Positions 35,611 to 44,641 of a stretch of DNA of 64,000 nt are shown here, piece by piece; position 1 is the stretch's first letter, and each line of letters begins with the position of its first letter. Source of the stretch: Parvibaculum sp. (GTDB lineage Bacteria; Pseudomonadota; Alphaproteobacteria; Parvibaculales; Parvibaculaceae); assembly GCA_002694985.1 (NCBI GenBank), contig NZNS01000009.1:62001-126000 (forward strand). The letters are read 5' to 3'. Below the pieces are notes generated by a model. It searched no databases. It saw only the letters and a list, made by a program, of their open reading frames with translations, and was not told the origin of the DNA. A program made the position numbers and the translations under genes.

Positions 35611-35914
35611 GGCTCAACCTCGGCTCGGGCTTCCACGGTTCGGCGCGATGACCGCGCCCCGCCTCCGGCCCGATGCCGGAACGCCCTTGAATGTTGGCGC
35701 GGAACCTATGCGGCAGCCCTGTTTCTGTCAACCGCAAAGCCCCCCGGCTCTCCATTTCAGTCCGGCGGGAGGACAAGGCGAGAGGATATGCGGGAAGGAC
35801 AAGGCCGTCCTGATCCGCTATAGGCGTTCTTCCTGCACCTTGTTATCTTCCAAAATGCGGGTTTCGGCCTTGAAGGTCAGATTTGGCCGCCACCAACCAG
35901 GATTTCAGAAGTTT
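35611..35914. other. Divergent intergenic region rpmJ / histidine kinase
   Basis: 304 bp that should hold the rpmJ promoter and the kinase promoter. No gene, strong hairpin or confident promoter was recognised. Confidence 0.3.
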
Positions 35915-37357
35915 ATGCGTCTTTTCGGAGCCGATCAGGCCGATGTCGCAACGATGCGCAAAACTAATGCCTGGCTCATGGCGATGGCTTTCGCGATGCT
36001 TTTTGCGGCCGGCATAGCTGCGCTCGCCCTGTCGAACATGACAGAGACCAACTCCGAGGAAGTAATCGACACACTGGAAATCCGGACGGAACTGCGAGCC
36101 GTTCTGAACCTGCTCCAGGACGCGGAAATCGGCCAGCGCGGCTTCCTGTTGACCCGGGACGCGCAATATCTGGAGCCTTACGAGGAGGTCCGCTCGCAGA
36201 TCGGCAAGCGGATTTCCCGGCTTGAAAGTCTGATTCCCTCAAATTCAGAGCAAGCTGTGCGGGTCTCCCAGTTGCGCAATGGCGTCACACGCCGGCTTGC
36301 GGAAGTCGACGAAACCGTGGCCCTCGGCCTCGAAGGCCGCTTCGACGAAGCCCTTGCCGTGGTCAACGAAGATCGCGGCGAGGCATTGATGGATGAAATC
36401 CGCGAGATCGTCGCCTCCGCGCTCGAAGCGGAGCACGGACGTCTCGACCAGCGTCAGTCGGAAGTCATTGCAACGCGGACATGGCTCTCGGCATCGATCG
36501 TCGGCGCCCTCATCGCCACAATCCTCCTTGCAATCCTTTCAGCGCAGCTGACACGACGGCAATTTGCTTCCGTTGAAAATCGCCGGCACCAGCTTTCGCT
36601 TCTGAACACGGAACTTGAAACCCGCGTCCGCGACCGCACACATGAACTGGAAATGGCGCGTGAAATGGCGGAAGCCGAAACGGCGCGGGCCGAGCATGAA
36701 CGCGGCCGCGTGGAACTTCTGCTCCGCGAGGTCACGCACCGCGTCGGGAACAACCTTGCCATGGTTTCTTCGCTGCTACGGATGCAGCAAGCCAAACTCG
36801 ACGACAACGGCGCCCGTGCCGCCCTCGAAACCGCACGCGGGCGCATCCAGACGATCAGCACGGCGCAGCGCCGCCTGCGACTCGGCGACGATCTGCAATC
36901 GACGCGTGCCGACAGTCTGCTCGAAGCCGTGGTCTCAGACCTCGCGGATGCGGCGCTCGAAAGCAGCACAATCGCCGTTTCGAGCAGCTTCGAGCCGCTC
37001 GTCGTCTCGGCTCGCGATGCGACAACACTTGCGGTGGTGCTGGGTGAACTAGTATCAAATGCCATCAAACATGCATTCGAAGGACTTCCCGACGGCACGA
37101 TCTCGGTATCCTTCGCGATCAACGGCGACGGAGTGCCTGTGATGTCGGTCCAGGATGACGGCATCGGCATGGACGAATCGGAAAATACACCGGCTCGCCG
37201 ATCCGGCCTCGGCTCGATGATCATCGAAAATCTCTCCCGGCAATATGGCGGTGAGATCAAAAAATGGAAGAATGAATTCGGCGGAACCTCGATCCATATT
37301 CTGCTGCCCAAGTTGCAGATCGTGGCAGGCGAGACGATGCCGGAAAACCGGGGGTAA
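35915..37357 (+). CDS. CHASE3-containing sensor histidine kinase (HisKA_2/HWE-like)
   Basis: 480 residues: helix 1 (about 20-41), a periplasmic CHASE3-type helical sensor (about 45-185, LQDAEIGQRGFLLTRDAQYLEPY is its hallmark), helix 2 (about 192-212), a coiled coil, then a HisKA_2 domain with phospho-acceptor His275 in EVTHRVGNNLAM. The ATPase domain shows ELVSNAIKHAFEG (N box), DDGIGMDE and GLGSMIIENL. HisKA_2 kinases in alphaproteobacteria often serve general stress signalling. It is followed 1 bp later by a response regulator, its likely partner. Confidence 0.9.
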   Translation: MRLFGADQADVATMRKTNAWLMAMAFAMLFAAGIAALALSNMTETNSEEVIDTLEIRTELRAVLNLLQDAEIGQRGFLLTRDAQYLEPYEEVRSQIGKRISRLESLIPSNSEQAVRVSQLRNGVTRRLAEVDETVALGLEGRFDEALAVVNEDRGEALMDEIREIVASALEAEHGRLDQRQSEVIATRTWLSASIVGALIATILLAILSAQLTRRQFASVENRRHQLSLLNTELETRVRDRTHELEMAREMAEAETARAEHERGRVELLLREVTHRVGNNLAMVSSLLRMQQAKLDDNGARAALETARGRIQTISTAQRRLRLGDDLQSTRADSLLEAVVSDLADAALESSTIAVSSSFEPLVVSARDATTLAVVLGELVSNAIKHAFEGLPDGTISVSFAINGDGVPVMSVQDDGIGMDESENTPARRSGLGSMIIENLSRQYGGEIKKWKNEFGGTSIHILLPKLQIVAGETMPENRG

Positions 37358-37358
37358 A

Positions 37359-37841
37359 ATGTCCTTTCTCGATTCCGTAATCGGCAGGCGTGTTTTCAAC
37401 ATCGCTCCTGTCTGGTGGCTTGCCGGCACGAATTATGGCAAGGGCCAGGGAGAAGACGCGCGAGATGCGCAACGCGATGGATTGCCGCTTTCGGGCCGCA
37501 AGGTGATCATCCTCGAAGACGAGTTCTTCGTTGGCATCGAGCTTGCGCAGATCCTCGAAACGGCCGGCGCGGAAACCCTCGGCCCCGCATCCTCGCTCGC
37601 CGAGGCGCGCGAGCTTGCGGCCGACGATGAAATCGACATGGCGGTCATCGACGTGAACCTGAACGGTGAATTCTCGATCGACTTTGCGGTGGAGCTGCAG
37701 CAGCGCGGTGTGCGCGTTGTCTTCGCGACCGCCTATGCCGACGATGCACGGCTCTTCACCGGCGCCGCCGCATCGATCCCGCGCCTCGGCAAGCCAACAT
37801 CCACGCGCGCGCTTTTCCGCGCGCTGCTGCCGGATGCCTGA
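37359..37841 (+). CDS. Response regulator, REC-only
   Basis: 160 residues: a 45-residue N-terminal extension, then one receiver domain (VIILEDEFFVGIELAQIL, phospho-acceptor Asp98 in MAVIDVNLNG, ATAYADD, and LGKPTSTRAL with the conserved Lys-Pro). No output domain follows. It starts 1 bp after the kinase stop with GGGGG as ribosome site, so it is translationally linked to that kinase and probably acts as a phosphate sink or protein-interaction switch. Confidence 0.88.
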   Translation: MSFLDSVIGRRVFNIAPVWWLAGTNYGKGQGEDARDAQRDGLPLSGRKVIILEDEFFVGIELAQILETAGAETLGPASSLAEARELAADDEIDMAVIDVNLNGEFSIDFAVELQQRGVRVVFATAYADDARLFTGAAASIPRLGKPTSTRALFRALLPDA

Positions 37842-37901
37842 GCAGACGCCTCTTCAAAATCAACGATCCAAACGAACCGGCACCGCCCGAAAGTCAATCC
37901 C

Positions 37902-38900
37902 ATGAACACGACCTGCAATGCCGCACCCGTGCGGCCCCGCGAAGCGCCCAAAGCGCTTCCGCCCGAAGACGTGACCCACCACCAGCCGCTCTGGTTTCGC
38001 GAGGCGATCGCCGCTCCGCATGAAAGCCGGCGCCTGACCGTGGACGGGACAAGCATCCACTATCTCTATTGGGGAAACGGGGACAGCAACCGTCCCGGCC
38101 TTCTCTTCGTGCATGGCAATGGCGCCCATGCGCACTGGTTTCACTTCATCGCGCCGCTCCTGAGCGCGCATTACAACATCGCCGCGATGGATCTCGGCGG
38201 CATGGGCGACAGCGACTGGCGCATGGACTATTCGCGCGACACATTCGCCCGCGAGATCGGCGAAGTGGCGCTCGCGGCAGGCCTCGGCCCGAAGCCCGTC
38301 ATTGTCGGCCATTCCTTCGGCGCCTTCGTGTCGCTGATGGCAGCACATCAATATGGCGACAAGCTCGGCGGGCTCATCCTGTGCGACTACACCATTCCCA
38401 GGCCGGGTGAACGGCGCGAATGGTTTCTCGACGATCCCGAACCGCGCAGGCCCACCCGCATCTACACCGACTACGAGGAAGCCAAGGCCCGCTTCCGCCT
38501 TGCCCCGCCGCAGGATTGCGCGAACGGCTTCATTCTCGATTATATCGGCCCCTTGAGCCTGCGCGCCGTGACCAAGGGCGAGACCCGCGGCAAACGCACC
38601 TTCGAGGAAACGGGCTGGACCTGGAAATTCGACCCGACGATCTTCAACGGGTTGGCCATGGGCAACGACCACGCGGAAATCTACCGCGACCTCGCCTGCC
38701 GCGGCGCCATCATGTTTGGTCTTGCAAGCAAGGACTGCGACCCGGAAAAAATCGACTTCCTGCGTGAGCTTGCGCCGGAAAAGCCTGTCTTCACCGTGCC
38801 CGGCGCCCAGCACCACATCATGCTCGACCAGCCGCACGCCTTCGCGACGGCGGTCGGCGCCGTCATGGCACAATGGCGCGCCGAAGGCGCGTTGGGATGA
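37902..38900 (+). CDS. Alpha/beta hydrolase, paralogue of the one at 14044
   Basis: 332 residues with [14 protein letters not shown], the nucleophile elbow IVGHSFGAF and a late GAQHHIML histidine. It shares extended blocks with the 327-residue hydrolase at 14044-15027 ([28 protein letters not shown]). Substrate unknown. Its stop overlaps the next small membrane-protein gene by ATGA. Confidence 0.85.
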   Translation: MNTTCNAAPVRPREAPKALPPEDVTHHQPLWFREAIAAPHESRRLTVDGTSIHYLYWGNGDSNRPGLLFVHGNGAHAHWFHFIAPLLSAHYNIAAMDLGGMGDSDWRMDYSRDTFAREIGEVALAAGLGPKPVIVGHSFGAFVSLMAAHQYGDKLGGLILCDYTIPRPGERREWFLDDPEPRRPTRIYTDYEEAKARFRLAPPQDCANGFILDYIGPLSLRAVTKGETRGKRTFEETGWTWKFDPTIFNGLAMGNDHAEIYRDLACRGAIMFGLASKDCDPEKIDFLRELAPEKPVFTVPGAQHHIMLDQPHAFATAVGAVMAQWRAEGALG

Positions 38901-39100
38901 CCATGGCAACGACGCTTGCGGTGCTGGCCGCGAGCGTCGCGGCAGCGGGATTGCTTGTCTGGCTTGAAAGACGCCCGGCAGAGCCCGGCCGCATACGCTT
39001 GCTGCCGACAACGCCGCTCATTTTTCTATCGCTCGTCGTCGCCGTCATAATGCTGGTCCACATCGTGAACCTGATGGGCGGACATACCGGCCGCTACTAG
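38897..39100 (+). CDS. Small two-helix membrane protein
   Basis: 67 residues with two hydrophobic helices (TLAVLAASVAAAGLLVWLE and LIFLSLVVAVIMLVHIVNLM) separated by a basic loop. The ATG overlaps the upstream hydrolase stop (ATGA), and its own stop overlaps the convergent MFS gene stop by 4 bp. An ATG two codons later is equally possible. Function unknown. Confidence 0.65.
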   Translation: MTMATTLAVLAASVAAAGLLVWLERRPAEPGRIRLLPTTPLIFLSLVVAVIMLVHIVNLMGGHTGRY

Positions 39101-40446
39101 TGCAGGCCGATCTCTTCCTCGTCTTCATCGGCCATGCTGGCATCCGCACCGCGCAACGTTTTCAGCACCGGATGGAAATAGGCAAAGGCGAGGATCATCA
39201 CCATGAGCACAATCCCGAGGATGAACGGAGCCGAGTGCAGAAGGTAGAATAGCGGAATGCCGATCGCGGGATTGAGGATGTGGCCTGTCGCCGCCGTGGA
39301 GCCGATAAGACCCGCCACCGCGCCCTGATCCTTGAGCGAGACGGAAAGCGAGGCACCCGCCGAAAGCCCCGAGCGCAGGAAGCCGAAACCGAGACCCGCC
39401 AGCGCCAGCGCCGAGACGAGTACGCCATATGAACCGCCGAAAACCAGCATCGCGAAGGAGACGATCATGGAGATCGCCCCCCAGCGCAGCAGGAACTGCA
39501 CTGAAAGATCGAAGCGCTGGATGAGACCTAGCTGTGCGACGAGCGTCGCCATCGCCATCGCCATCATGCCAACGCTGACGAGCTGGGTCGCCTCCGAGCC
39601 CTGCATACCGAGCTCCGCCATCAGATAGAAGGCGAAGAGCTGCATCATGATCGACTGGCTGAGACTCAGAACCACGCCAATGACGAGCCAGGGCAGCACA
39701 TTGGGAGCGCGCCAGTTGAGCGCGGCGCGCTTCTCCTGTTTCTCGCTGAGAAGTTTCTTGGGCCGCGTACGCTCGGGCAGCAATATCCAGATCGCGACGG
39801 CACTGACCAGGGCGATCAGCCCCACGGCAAAGAACGGCGCAAGAATGTGGATTTCCGCAAAAGCGGCGGCAACGCCCGGCCCCACCACCGTTCCCAGACC
39901 AAAAGCGGCACCAATCTGCGCGATCGAGCCCGCGCGCTCCGACCGTGTCGTGCGGTCAGCGACATAGGCCTGCGAGGCGGGCATGGACCCCGAACCGAAC
40001 ATGCCGAAAATCGCGCGCGCCCCCATGACGAGCGGAAACATCAGCGCCAGCGAAATCCATTGCTGGTAGCCCGCCAGCAGCACGATACCGACCAGCGATG
40101 TCGAAATCGCAAAACCGAAAACACCGATCAGGATGACGGGCTTGCGGCCCATAACATCGCTGCGCCGGCCCCAGAAAGTGCTGGTAAGCACCCAGAGCGC
40201 GGCCGAAAGCGAGAAGATCATCGTCGTCTCGAACTCGCTCATGCCCAAATCGGCGGCAATGGGCGGCAGCACCGCAAAGACGAGCGTCTGGCCCATGCCG
40301 ACCGACAGCAGACAGACGAAAAGAATGAGGAAAGCGCGCTTGCGCTCCTGCGGCGTCGTCCGGCGCGGGAATTCCTCGGACGCAGGCAGCGGAGCCTGCT
40401 CCGGCGCGGCAATCTCGACCGTCCTTGTTTCTTCGTCTGCGGACAT
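39097..40446 (-). CDS. MFS transporter
   Basis: 449 residues with about 12 membrane helices. The MFS loop 2-3 signature is visible as FWGRRSDVMGRKPVILIG, with an N-terminal charged cytoplasmic tail and a ERTRPKKLLSEKQEKRAALNW central loop. MGQTLVFAVLPPIAADLGMSEFE is typical of drug:proton antiporter-like members. The substrate is unknown. ATG 40446 gives MSADEETRT; the frame further upstream is not protein-like. Confidence 0.87.
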   Translation of the reverse strand: MSADEETRTVEIAAPEQAPLPASEEFPRRTTPQERKRAFLILFVCLLSVGMGQTLVFAVLPPIAADLGMSEFETTMIFSLSAALWVLTSTFWGRRSDVMGRKPVILIGVFGFAISTSLVGIVLLAGYQQWISLALMFPLVMGARAIFGMFGSGSMPASQAYVADRTTRSERAGSIAQIGAAFGLGTVVGPGVAAAFAEIHILAPFFAVGLIALVSAVAIWILLPERTRPKKLLSEKQEKRAALNWRAPNVLPWLVIGVVLSLSQSIMMQLFAFYLMAELGMQGSEATQLVSVGMMAMAMATLVAQLGLIQRFDLSVQFLLRWGAISMIVSFAMLVFGGSYGVLVSALALAGLGFGFLRSGLSAGASLSVSLKDQGAVAGLIGSTAATGHILNPAIGIPLFYLLHSAPFILGIVLMVMILAFAYFHPVLKTLRGADASMADEDEEEIGLH

Positions 40447-40541
40447 GAAATGAAAAAGCTTTCCCGGCAACCGTCTCTTTCGCGGAGACTGCCTCTCCTT
40501 TACGTGAAACGGGAGATGCTTTCCAGCCCGGTCCGACGAAT

Positions 40542-41327
40542 CTAGTTCGCCGCCACCCTTAGCGGCAGCACGCGCTGCGGCCTGTGCTTCGCATAGATGG
40601 AACGAACCCAGGCGGCGCCCGGATGGTCCGCCCATTCATTCAGCCAGGCGTCGACCCGCGCCGGACGCGGCTGCGGGAACTGCATGTCGGGATGAGGGGG
40701 ATTGCAGGCCGGTGCGAGCAAAGCGGCGGCGGAGAGATCGGCCACCGTGAAACGGTTACCGGCCAGATAGCCTTCCGGCCCCGCCAGTGCGGCAACATGG
40801 TCGAGACCGGCCCGGATCGTGCGCCGCGCCGTTGCAACGCTGCCCTCATCGATCCCCATCATGCGGCGCATGACCTGACGGATCGCAGGCTGCGTGGCGC
40901 GATAGGTGAGCCGTGTGAAAAGCGGTTTCTCGGACGCCAGCATGCGGCAGAGATAGGCGGGTTCCTTCAGAAGCTCTCCAAATAGCACGCGGCTAACGGC
41001 AGGTGCGATCTCTTCATCGAAGAAAGTCTGCACGGCGAGCGCGGTTTTGCGCGGCTCGGCATCGGCCGGATAAAGCGGCGGCTCGGGATAGTGGCCTTCG
41101 ATGACGTCGATAATGTCGGCCGAACCGGCCACGACGACCCCGCCCACCCGGAGTATCGGCGTCCGGGACACGCCCGCCAGCGTGCGAATGGCGGCCATAT
41201 GCGGGCCCGGCAAATGGGAAATGCGCGTGTGGGAAACGCTTTTGAAATCAAGCGCCCATCGCACTTTTTCATTGTAGTGCGAATAGAGGAACTGGTGCAG
41301 CTCAAGCCGCCCGCCGTCCATGCACAT
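40542..41327 (-). CDS. Glutathione S-transferase-like protein
   Basis: 261 residues. The N-terminal thioredoxin-like half reads LELHQFLYSHYNEKVRWALDF, with a TPIL cis-proline and GSADIIDVIEGHYPEP. The C-terminal all-helical half contains the hydrophobic-staple-like GPEGYLAGNRFTVADLSAAALLAP. It probably conjugates or reduces electrophiles with glutathione. GGAGGGGATC immediately precedes ATG 41327. Confidence 0.85.
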   Translation of the reverse strand: MCMDGGRLELHQFLYSHYNEKVRWALDFKSVSHTRISHLPGPHMAAIRTLAGVSRTPILRVGGVVVAGSADIIDVIEGHYPEPPLYPADAEPRKTALAVQTFFDEEIAPAVSRVLFGELLKEPAYLCRMLASEKPLFTRLTYRATQPAIRQVMRRMMGIDEGSVATARRTIRAGLDHVAALAGPEGYLAGNRFTVADLSAAALLAPACNPPHPDMQFPQPRPARVDAWLNEWADHPGAAWVRSIYAKHRPQRVLPLRVAAN

Positions 41328-41661
41328 GATCCCCTCCGCGCCGATGCTACTTACGCTATCGGCTTACCAAGAATGGCCTAACGAAAAGCTCATGAAAAGC
41401 GAGCAATTTGACAGGGTTGGCCCGGCGGCGGCTTACTCCTTCCAACAAGCATTCAAATAAATACCGGAAGAAAATCGTGGAACTCGCATTGAGTGCGGCA
41501 GAGGCTGCCTTTCGCGACGGTGTCAGATGCTTTCTCGGCCGAGAAACCTCATCACCCCGCGCGCCGTAACCCAGGCAAGCCCCGCGAGGACGGCAAGCGT
41601 AACGAGAGCGGCGGCGAACGCCAGCTTCGCTACATTTCACGGTTTCGAACGAGAGAGGGGA
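41328..41661. other. Gene-poor stretch
   Basis: 334 bp. The only coding-like signal is a minus-strand hydrophobic frame ending at 41523 (about 37 codons) that lacks any ATG, GTG or TTG start, so it is not called as a gene. Confidence 0.3.
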
Positions 41662-42093
41662 TCAGAAGCGCGGATGGCCGAGCGGATGAACCGGCGCGGC
41701 GCGCGCGCCTGTCATCGCGACCTGCCCGGCTGGAAGAAAGCGATTGAAATAGTAGCCGTTCTGGATCACGACGATGCTCTGGCGATTGCCGACACCGCCA
41801 TTGAAACCGGCAAGTCCCAGGGAGCCGGTAACTTCGGCCTGCTCGCCACACGCGCAATCTTCGCCCGCGCCTGAAGCACCCCACGGATCGATCCAGACGG
41901 TGCCGTCCTGCCGATAGGCCGGCGCCACCGCACGCGCGCCAGTGATAGGGGACATATCCGAAGGTCCGCCGGCAAGTTCAGGATAGGCGTCATGAGGTGC
42001 CCAAGGGTCGATCCAGCGCACAGCATCGGCTGCCGCCGGACCTGAAAAGCCCGCCGCAAACAACCCGGCCAGAACGAACATGCGCATGGACAT
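41662..42093 (-). CDS. Secreted hypothetical protein
   Basis: 143 residues with a signal peptide (MSMRMFVLAGLFAAGFSGPA, cleavage near AAA-DA). The mature part has two WIDPW motifs (VRWIDPWAPHD and TVWIDPWGASG), each in a short repeat, and a C-AC pair (EDCACGEQ). GAGG lies 6 nt before ATG 42093. Not recognised; periplasmic or exported by inference. Confidence 0.65.
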   Translation of the reverse strand: MSMRMFVLAGLFAAGFSGPAAADAVRWIDPWAPHDAYPELAGGPSDMSPITGARAVAPAYRQDGTVWIDPWGASGAGEDCACGEQAEVTGSLGLAGFNGGVGNRQSIVVIQNGYYFNRFLPAGQVAMTGARAAPVHPLGHPRF

Positions 42094-42245
42094 CGAAACC
42101 TCATTCACTGTCTCAGATTGAAACATAAAGATTGAATAGCCTCAATTCAACGCCGCCAAACCGCGGAAATCCGGGAGTTTGCCAAAGGTGGTCCCCCGGC
42201 TATTCTCCCCGCACTCGAACACGATAAACAATCAGGGAGCATGAT

Positions 42246-42659
42246 ATGGCGGATTATAATCGCCCGCTGCCCGCGCCGACGCCCGAAACCCAGCATTTCT
42301 GGGACGGCTGTCGCGAGGGTGAACTGAGACTTCAGCGCTGCACAAGCTGCAAGGAAAGCTATTTTCCGCCGCGCCCCTTTTGTCCCGCTTGCGGCTCGCG
42401 AGACGTGGAAATCTACAAGGCAAGCGGCAAGGCAACTCTCTATTCCTATGTGATCAACCATCGCCCCCGCCCCGACTTCGGCGACACACCGCATTCGATC
42501 GCCGTGGTCACGCTGGCCGAGGGTCCGCGCATGATGACGAACATCGTCGACTGCCCGCAGACGCCGGAAGCGCTTGAACTCGACATGGCCCTCGAAGTGA
42601 CCTTCGAGAAAGCAAATGACGAGATCAGCCTTCCGAAATTCAAGCCGTCGAAAGGGTAA
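42246..42659 (+). CDS. Zn-ribbon/OB-fold DUF35 protein
   Basis: 137 residues. A rubredoxin-like zinc ribbon with CTSCKESYFPPRPFCPACGS (four cysteines) is followed by an OB-fold (GKATLYSYVINHRP, MTNIVDC). DUF35 proteins form complexes with thiolase-like enzymes and bind acyl-CoA. Here it lies 5 bp before a thiolase-like gene, its probable partner. Product of a catabolic operon that continues with VOC, GST and TauD genes. Confidence 0.9.
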   Translation: MADYNRPLPAPTPETQHFWDGCREGELRLQRCTSCKESYFPPRPFCPACGSRDVEIYKASGKATLYSYVINHRPRPDFGDTPHSIAVVTLAEGPRMMTNIVDCPQTPEALELDMALEVTFEKANDEISLPKFKPSKG

Positions 42660-42664
42660 CCGCA

Positions 42665-43807
42665 ATGAAACAGAAAACAGTAGCCGTCGTCGGCGCCGCC
42701 GAAACGACGGAGATGGGCAAGATTCCGAATATGTCGCAGATCATGCTGCATGCGGATGCTGCCCTGAACGCGATGAAGGATGCGGGGCTTACCGCGAAGG
42801 ATATCGACGGTGTGGCGACGGCGGGCGACAGCCCGGTCGAGGTCGCGCATTATCTCGGCATCACACCGACATGGGTGGACGGGACGAGCGTGGGCGGCTG
42901 CTCCTTCATGCTGCATGTCCGCCACGCGGCGGCCGCAATCAATGAAGGGCTCTGCAACACGGTGCTCATCACCCATGCGGAATCGGGACGTTCGCGCGTC
43001 GGCGCACGACGCTTCTCCCGCGACCCGGCAAGCCAGATGGGCCAGTTCGAGGTGCCTTACGGCGTAACCACCCCGCCCACCATGTTCACGATCCCCGTTC
43101 TTCGCTACATGAAGGATGTCGGCGTGACCGAAGAAGGCCTCGCGCAGGTTGCGGTCGTCCAGCGCGAATGGGCGGCGAAAAACCCGCGCGCATCCTTCCG
43201 CGATCCGATCACGGTCGACGATGTTCTGAATTCGAAGATGATCGCCTGGCCTTTCCGGCTGCTGATGTGCTGTCTCGTCACCGATGGCGGCGGCGCACTC
43301 ATTCTCACCAGCGCCGAACGCGCAAAGGACTTCCCGCAGAAGCCTGTCTATATCCTTGGTACAGGCGAAAGCTGCGAGACGCCGATGATCAGCCAGATGG
43401 AAGACTTCACCACCTCCAAGGCTTTCCGCGTCTCGGGCAAGAAGGCATTCGAGGAAGCAGGCATCAAACATTCGGATGTCGATCATCTGATGATCTATGA
43501 CGCCTTCGCGCATCTGCCGCTTTACGGGCTGGAAGATCTCGGCTTTTGCGAGCGCGGCGAAGCAGCCGCCTTCATCCGCGAGGGCCATACCCGGCCGGGC
43601 GGAAAACTCCCGCTCAACACGAATGGCGGCGGCCTCTCCTATATGCATTCCGGCATGTACGGCATGTATGCATTGCAGGAAAGCGTACGTCAGATGCGAG
43701 GTATTGCGCCCGCGCAAGTGCCGGGAGCGAAAATCTCCATCGCGCATGGCGTCGGCGGCATGTTCGCGGCATCGGGCACCATCGTCTTCTCGAACGAAGC
43801 GCCGTAA
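42665..43807 (+). CDS. Thiolase-like protein (SCP-x/Ltp2 type)
   Basis: 380 residues of thiolase fold: VAVVGAAETTEMGK at the start, VGGCSFMLHVRHA with Cys79 near the usual nucleophile position, LVTDGGGALILTS, NTNGGGLSYMHSGMYGMYALQE and HGVGGMFAASG. The usual second catalytic Cys (C-x-GG) is replaced by HGVGG. That degenerate pattern and the DUF35 partner resemble Ltp2-type retro-aldolases of side-chain degradation, although ordinary thiolysis cannot be excluded. It is 5 bp downstream of the DUF35 gene. Confidence 0.85.
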   Translation: MKQKTVAVVGAAETTEMGKIPNMSQIMLHADAALNAMKDAGLTAKDIDGVATAGDSPVEVAHYLGITPTWVDGTSVGGCSFMLHVRHAAAAINEGLCNTVLITHAESGRSRVGARRFSRDPASQMGQFEVPYGVTTPPTMFTIPVLRYMKDVGVTEEGLAQVAVVQREWAAKNPRASFRDPITVDDVLNSKMIAWPFRLLMCCLVTDGGGALILTSAERAKDFPQKPVYILGTGESCETPMISQMEDFTTSKAFRVSGKKAFEEAGIKHSDVDHLMIYDAFAHLPLYGLEDLGFCERGEAAAFIREGHTRPGGKLPLNTNGGGLSYMHSGMYGMYALQESVRQMRGIAPAQVPGAKISIAHGVGGMFAASGTIVFSNEAP

Positions 43808-43853
43808 AGCGTTTTCAGAAAAAGTGGCGCCCGGTTTTCCGTCCGAAAACGCG
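43808..43853. repeat. Palindromic intergenic repeat with GCGTTTTC arms
   Basis: A 46-bp element directly after the thiolase stop with arms GCGTTTTC / GAAAACGC and the inner GTGG...CCGGTTTTCC. It looks like the dispersed GCGTTTTC palindromes well known between alphaproteobacterial genes. Confidence 0.6.
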
Positions 43854-43878
43854 CCAACAAACACAAGGAGAGGCCGAT

Positions 43879-44565
43879 ATGGAACTCGCAAAACCGCGCA
43901 TCGATATCGGCCTCTTCACCAGCCATCTCGAACCCATGCTCGATTTCTGGCAGAACGAAATCGGCCTGCCGCTCGACCATGTGCTGCCGCTGGGCGGCGG
44001 GGTGCGCCAGCACCGCCACGACCTGCTTGGTTCCGTGCTGAAGATCAACCATACGAAGAACGAACTACCCGCAGCGCCGCCGTCCGGCTACCGCGAGTTA
44101 CTGATCGCACGCGAAGGGTTGCTGGGCGCCAAACGCCTGACCGACCCGGACGGCAACAAAGTGACGCTGGTGCCGCCGGGTGCTTTCGGCATCGAACGGA
44201 TCGGCATCCGGCTCGGTGTACGGGATGTGAATGCGCATCGGCGCTTCTATGCCATCTCGCTCGGCCTGCCGGACGTGCCGGAACTTGGCGGCGACAGCTT
44301 TCTCTGCGGGGACAGCGTCATTCTCGTCGAAAAGGCCGATGACGCCCGGACCGATCCGATCATGGAAAGACCGGGCCTGCGCTACATCACGATCCAGATC
44401 CGCAATGTCGACGAAGAACACGCTGCAATCCTCGCCCGTGGCGGCACGCAAGGCCATGCGCCGCGAACTCTCGGCAAGGTGGCGCGCATTTCTTTCATCC
44501 GCGACCCGGACGGGAACTGGATCGAAATGTCCCAGCGGGCCTCCCTTGTCGGCGCACTGGACTGA
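43879..44565 (+). CDS. VOC-superfamily protein (two modules)
   Basis: 228 residues with two vicinal-oxygen-chelate modules: IDIGLFTSHLEPMLDFWQNEIGLP and, from about residue 113, IGIRLGVRDVNAHRRFYAISLGLP, ending IRDPDGNWIEMSQRA. The family includes glyoxalases and extradiol dioxygenases; the reaction is not clear here. AAGGAGAGG precedes ATG 43879. It follows the DUF35/thiolase pair in the same direction. Confidence 0.85.
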   Translation: MELAKPRIDIGLFTSHLEPMLDFWQNEIGLPLDHVLPLGGGVRQHRHDLLGSVLKINHTKNELPAAPPSGYRELLIAREGLLGAKRLTDPDGNKVTLVPPGAFGIERIGIRLGVRDVNAHRRFYAISLGLPDVPELGGDSFLCGDSVILVEKADDARTDPIMERPGLRYITIQIRNVDEEHAAILARGGTQGHAPRTLGKVARISFIRDPDGNWIEMSQRASLVGALD

Positions 44566-44641
44566 CAGCGCCCTCTTCCTTCGCTAGACTTCCACCATTG
44601 AGAAATGGAAGCCCCGAAAAAGGGGCCCGCAGGGAGAAAAC

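Noticed and set aside
41523..41636. Hydrophobic 37-codon minus-strand frame resembling a membrane helix
   Set aside because: No ATG, GTG or TTG start is available between the stops, so no gene can be called; a sequencing error or decayed gene remains possible.
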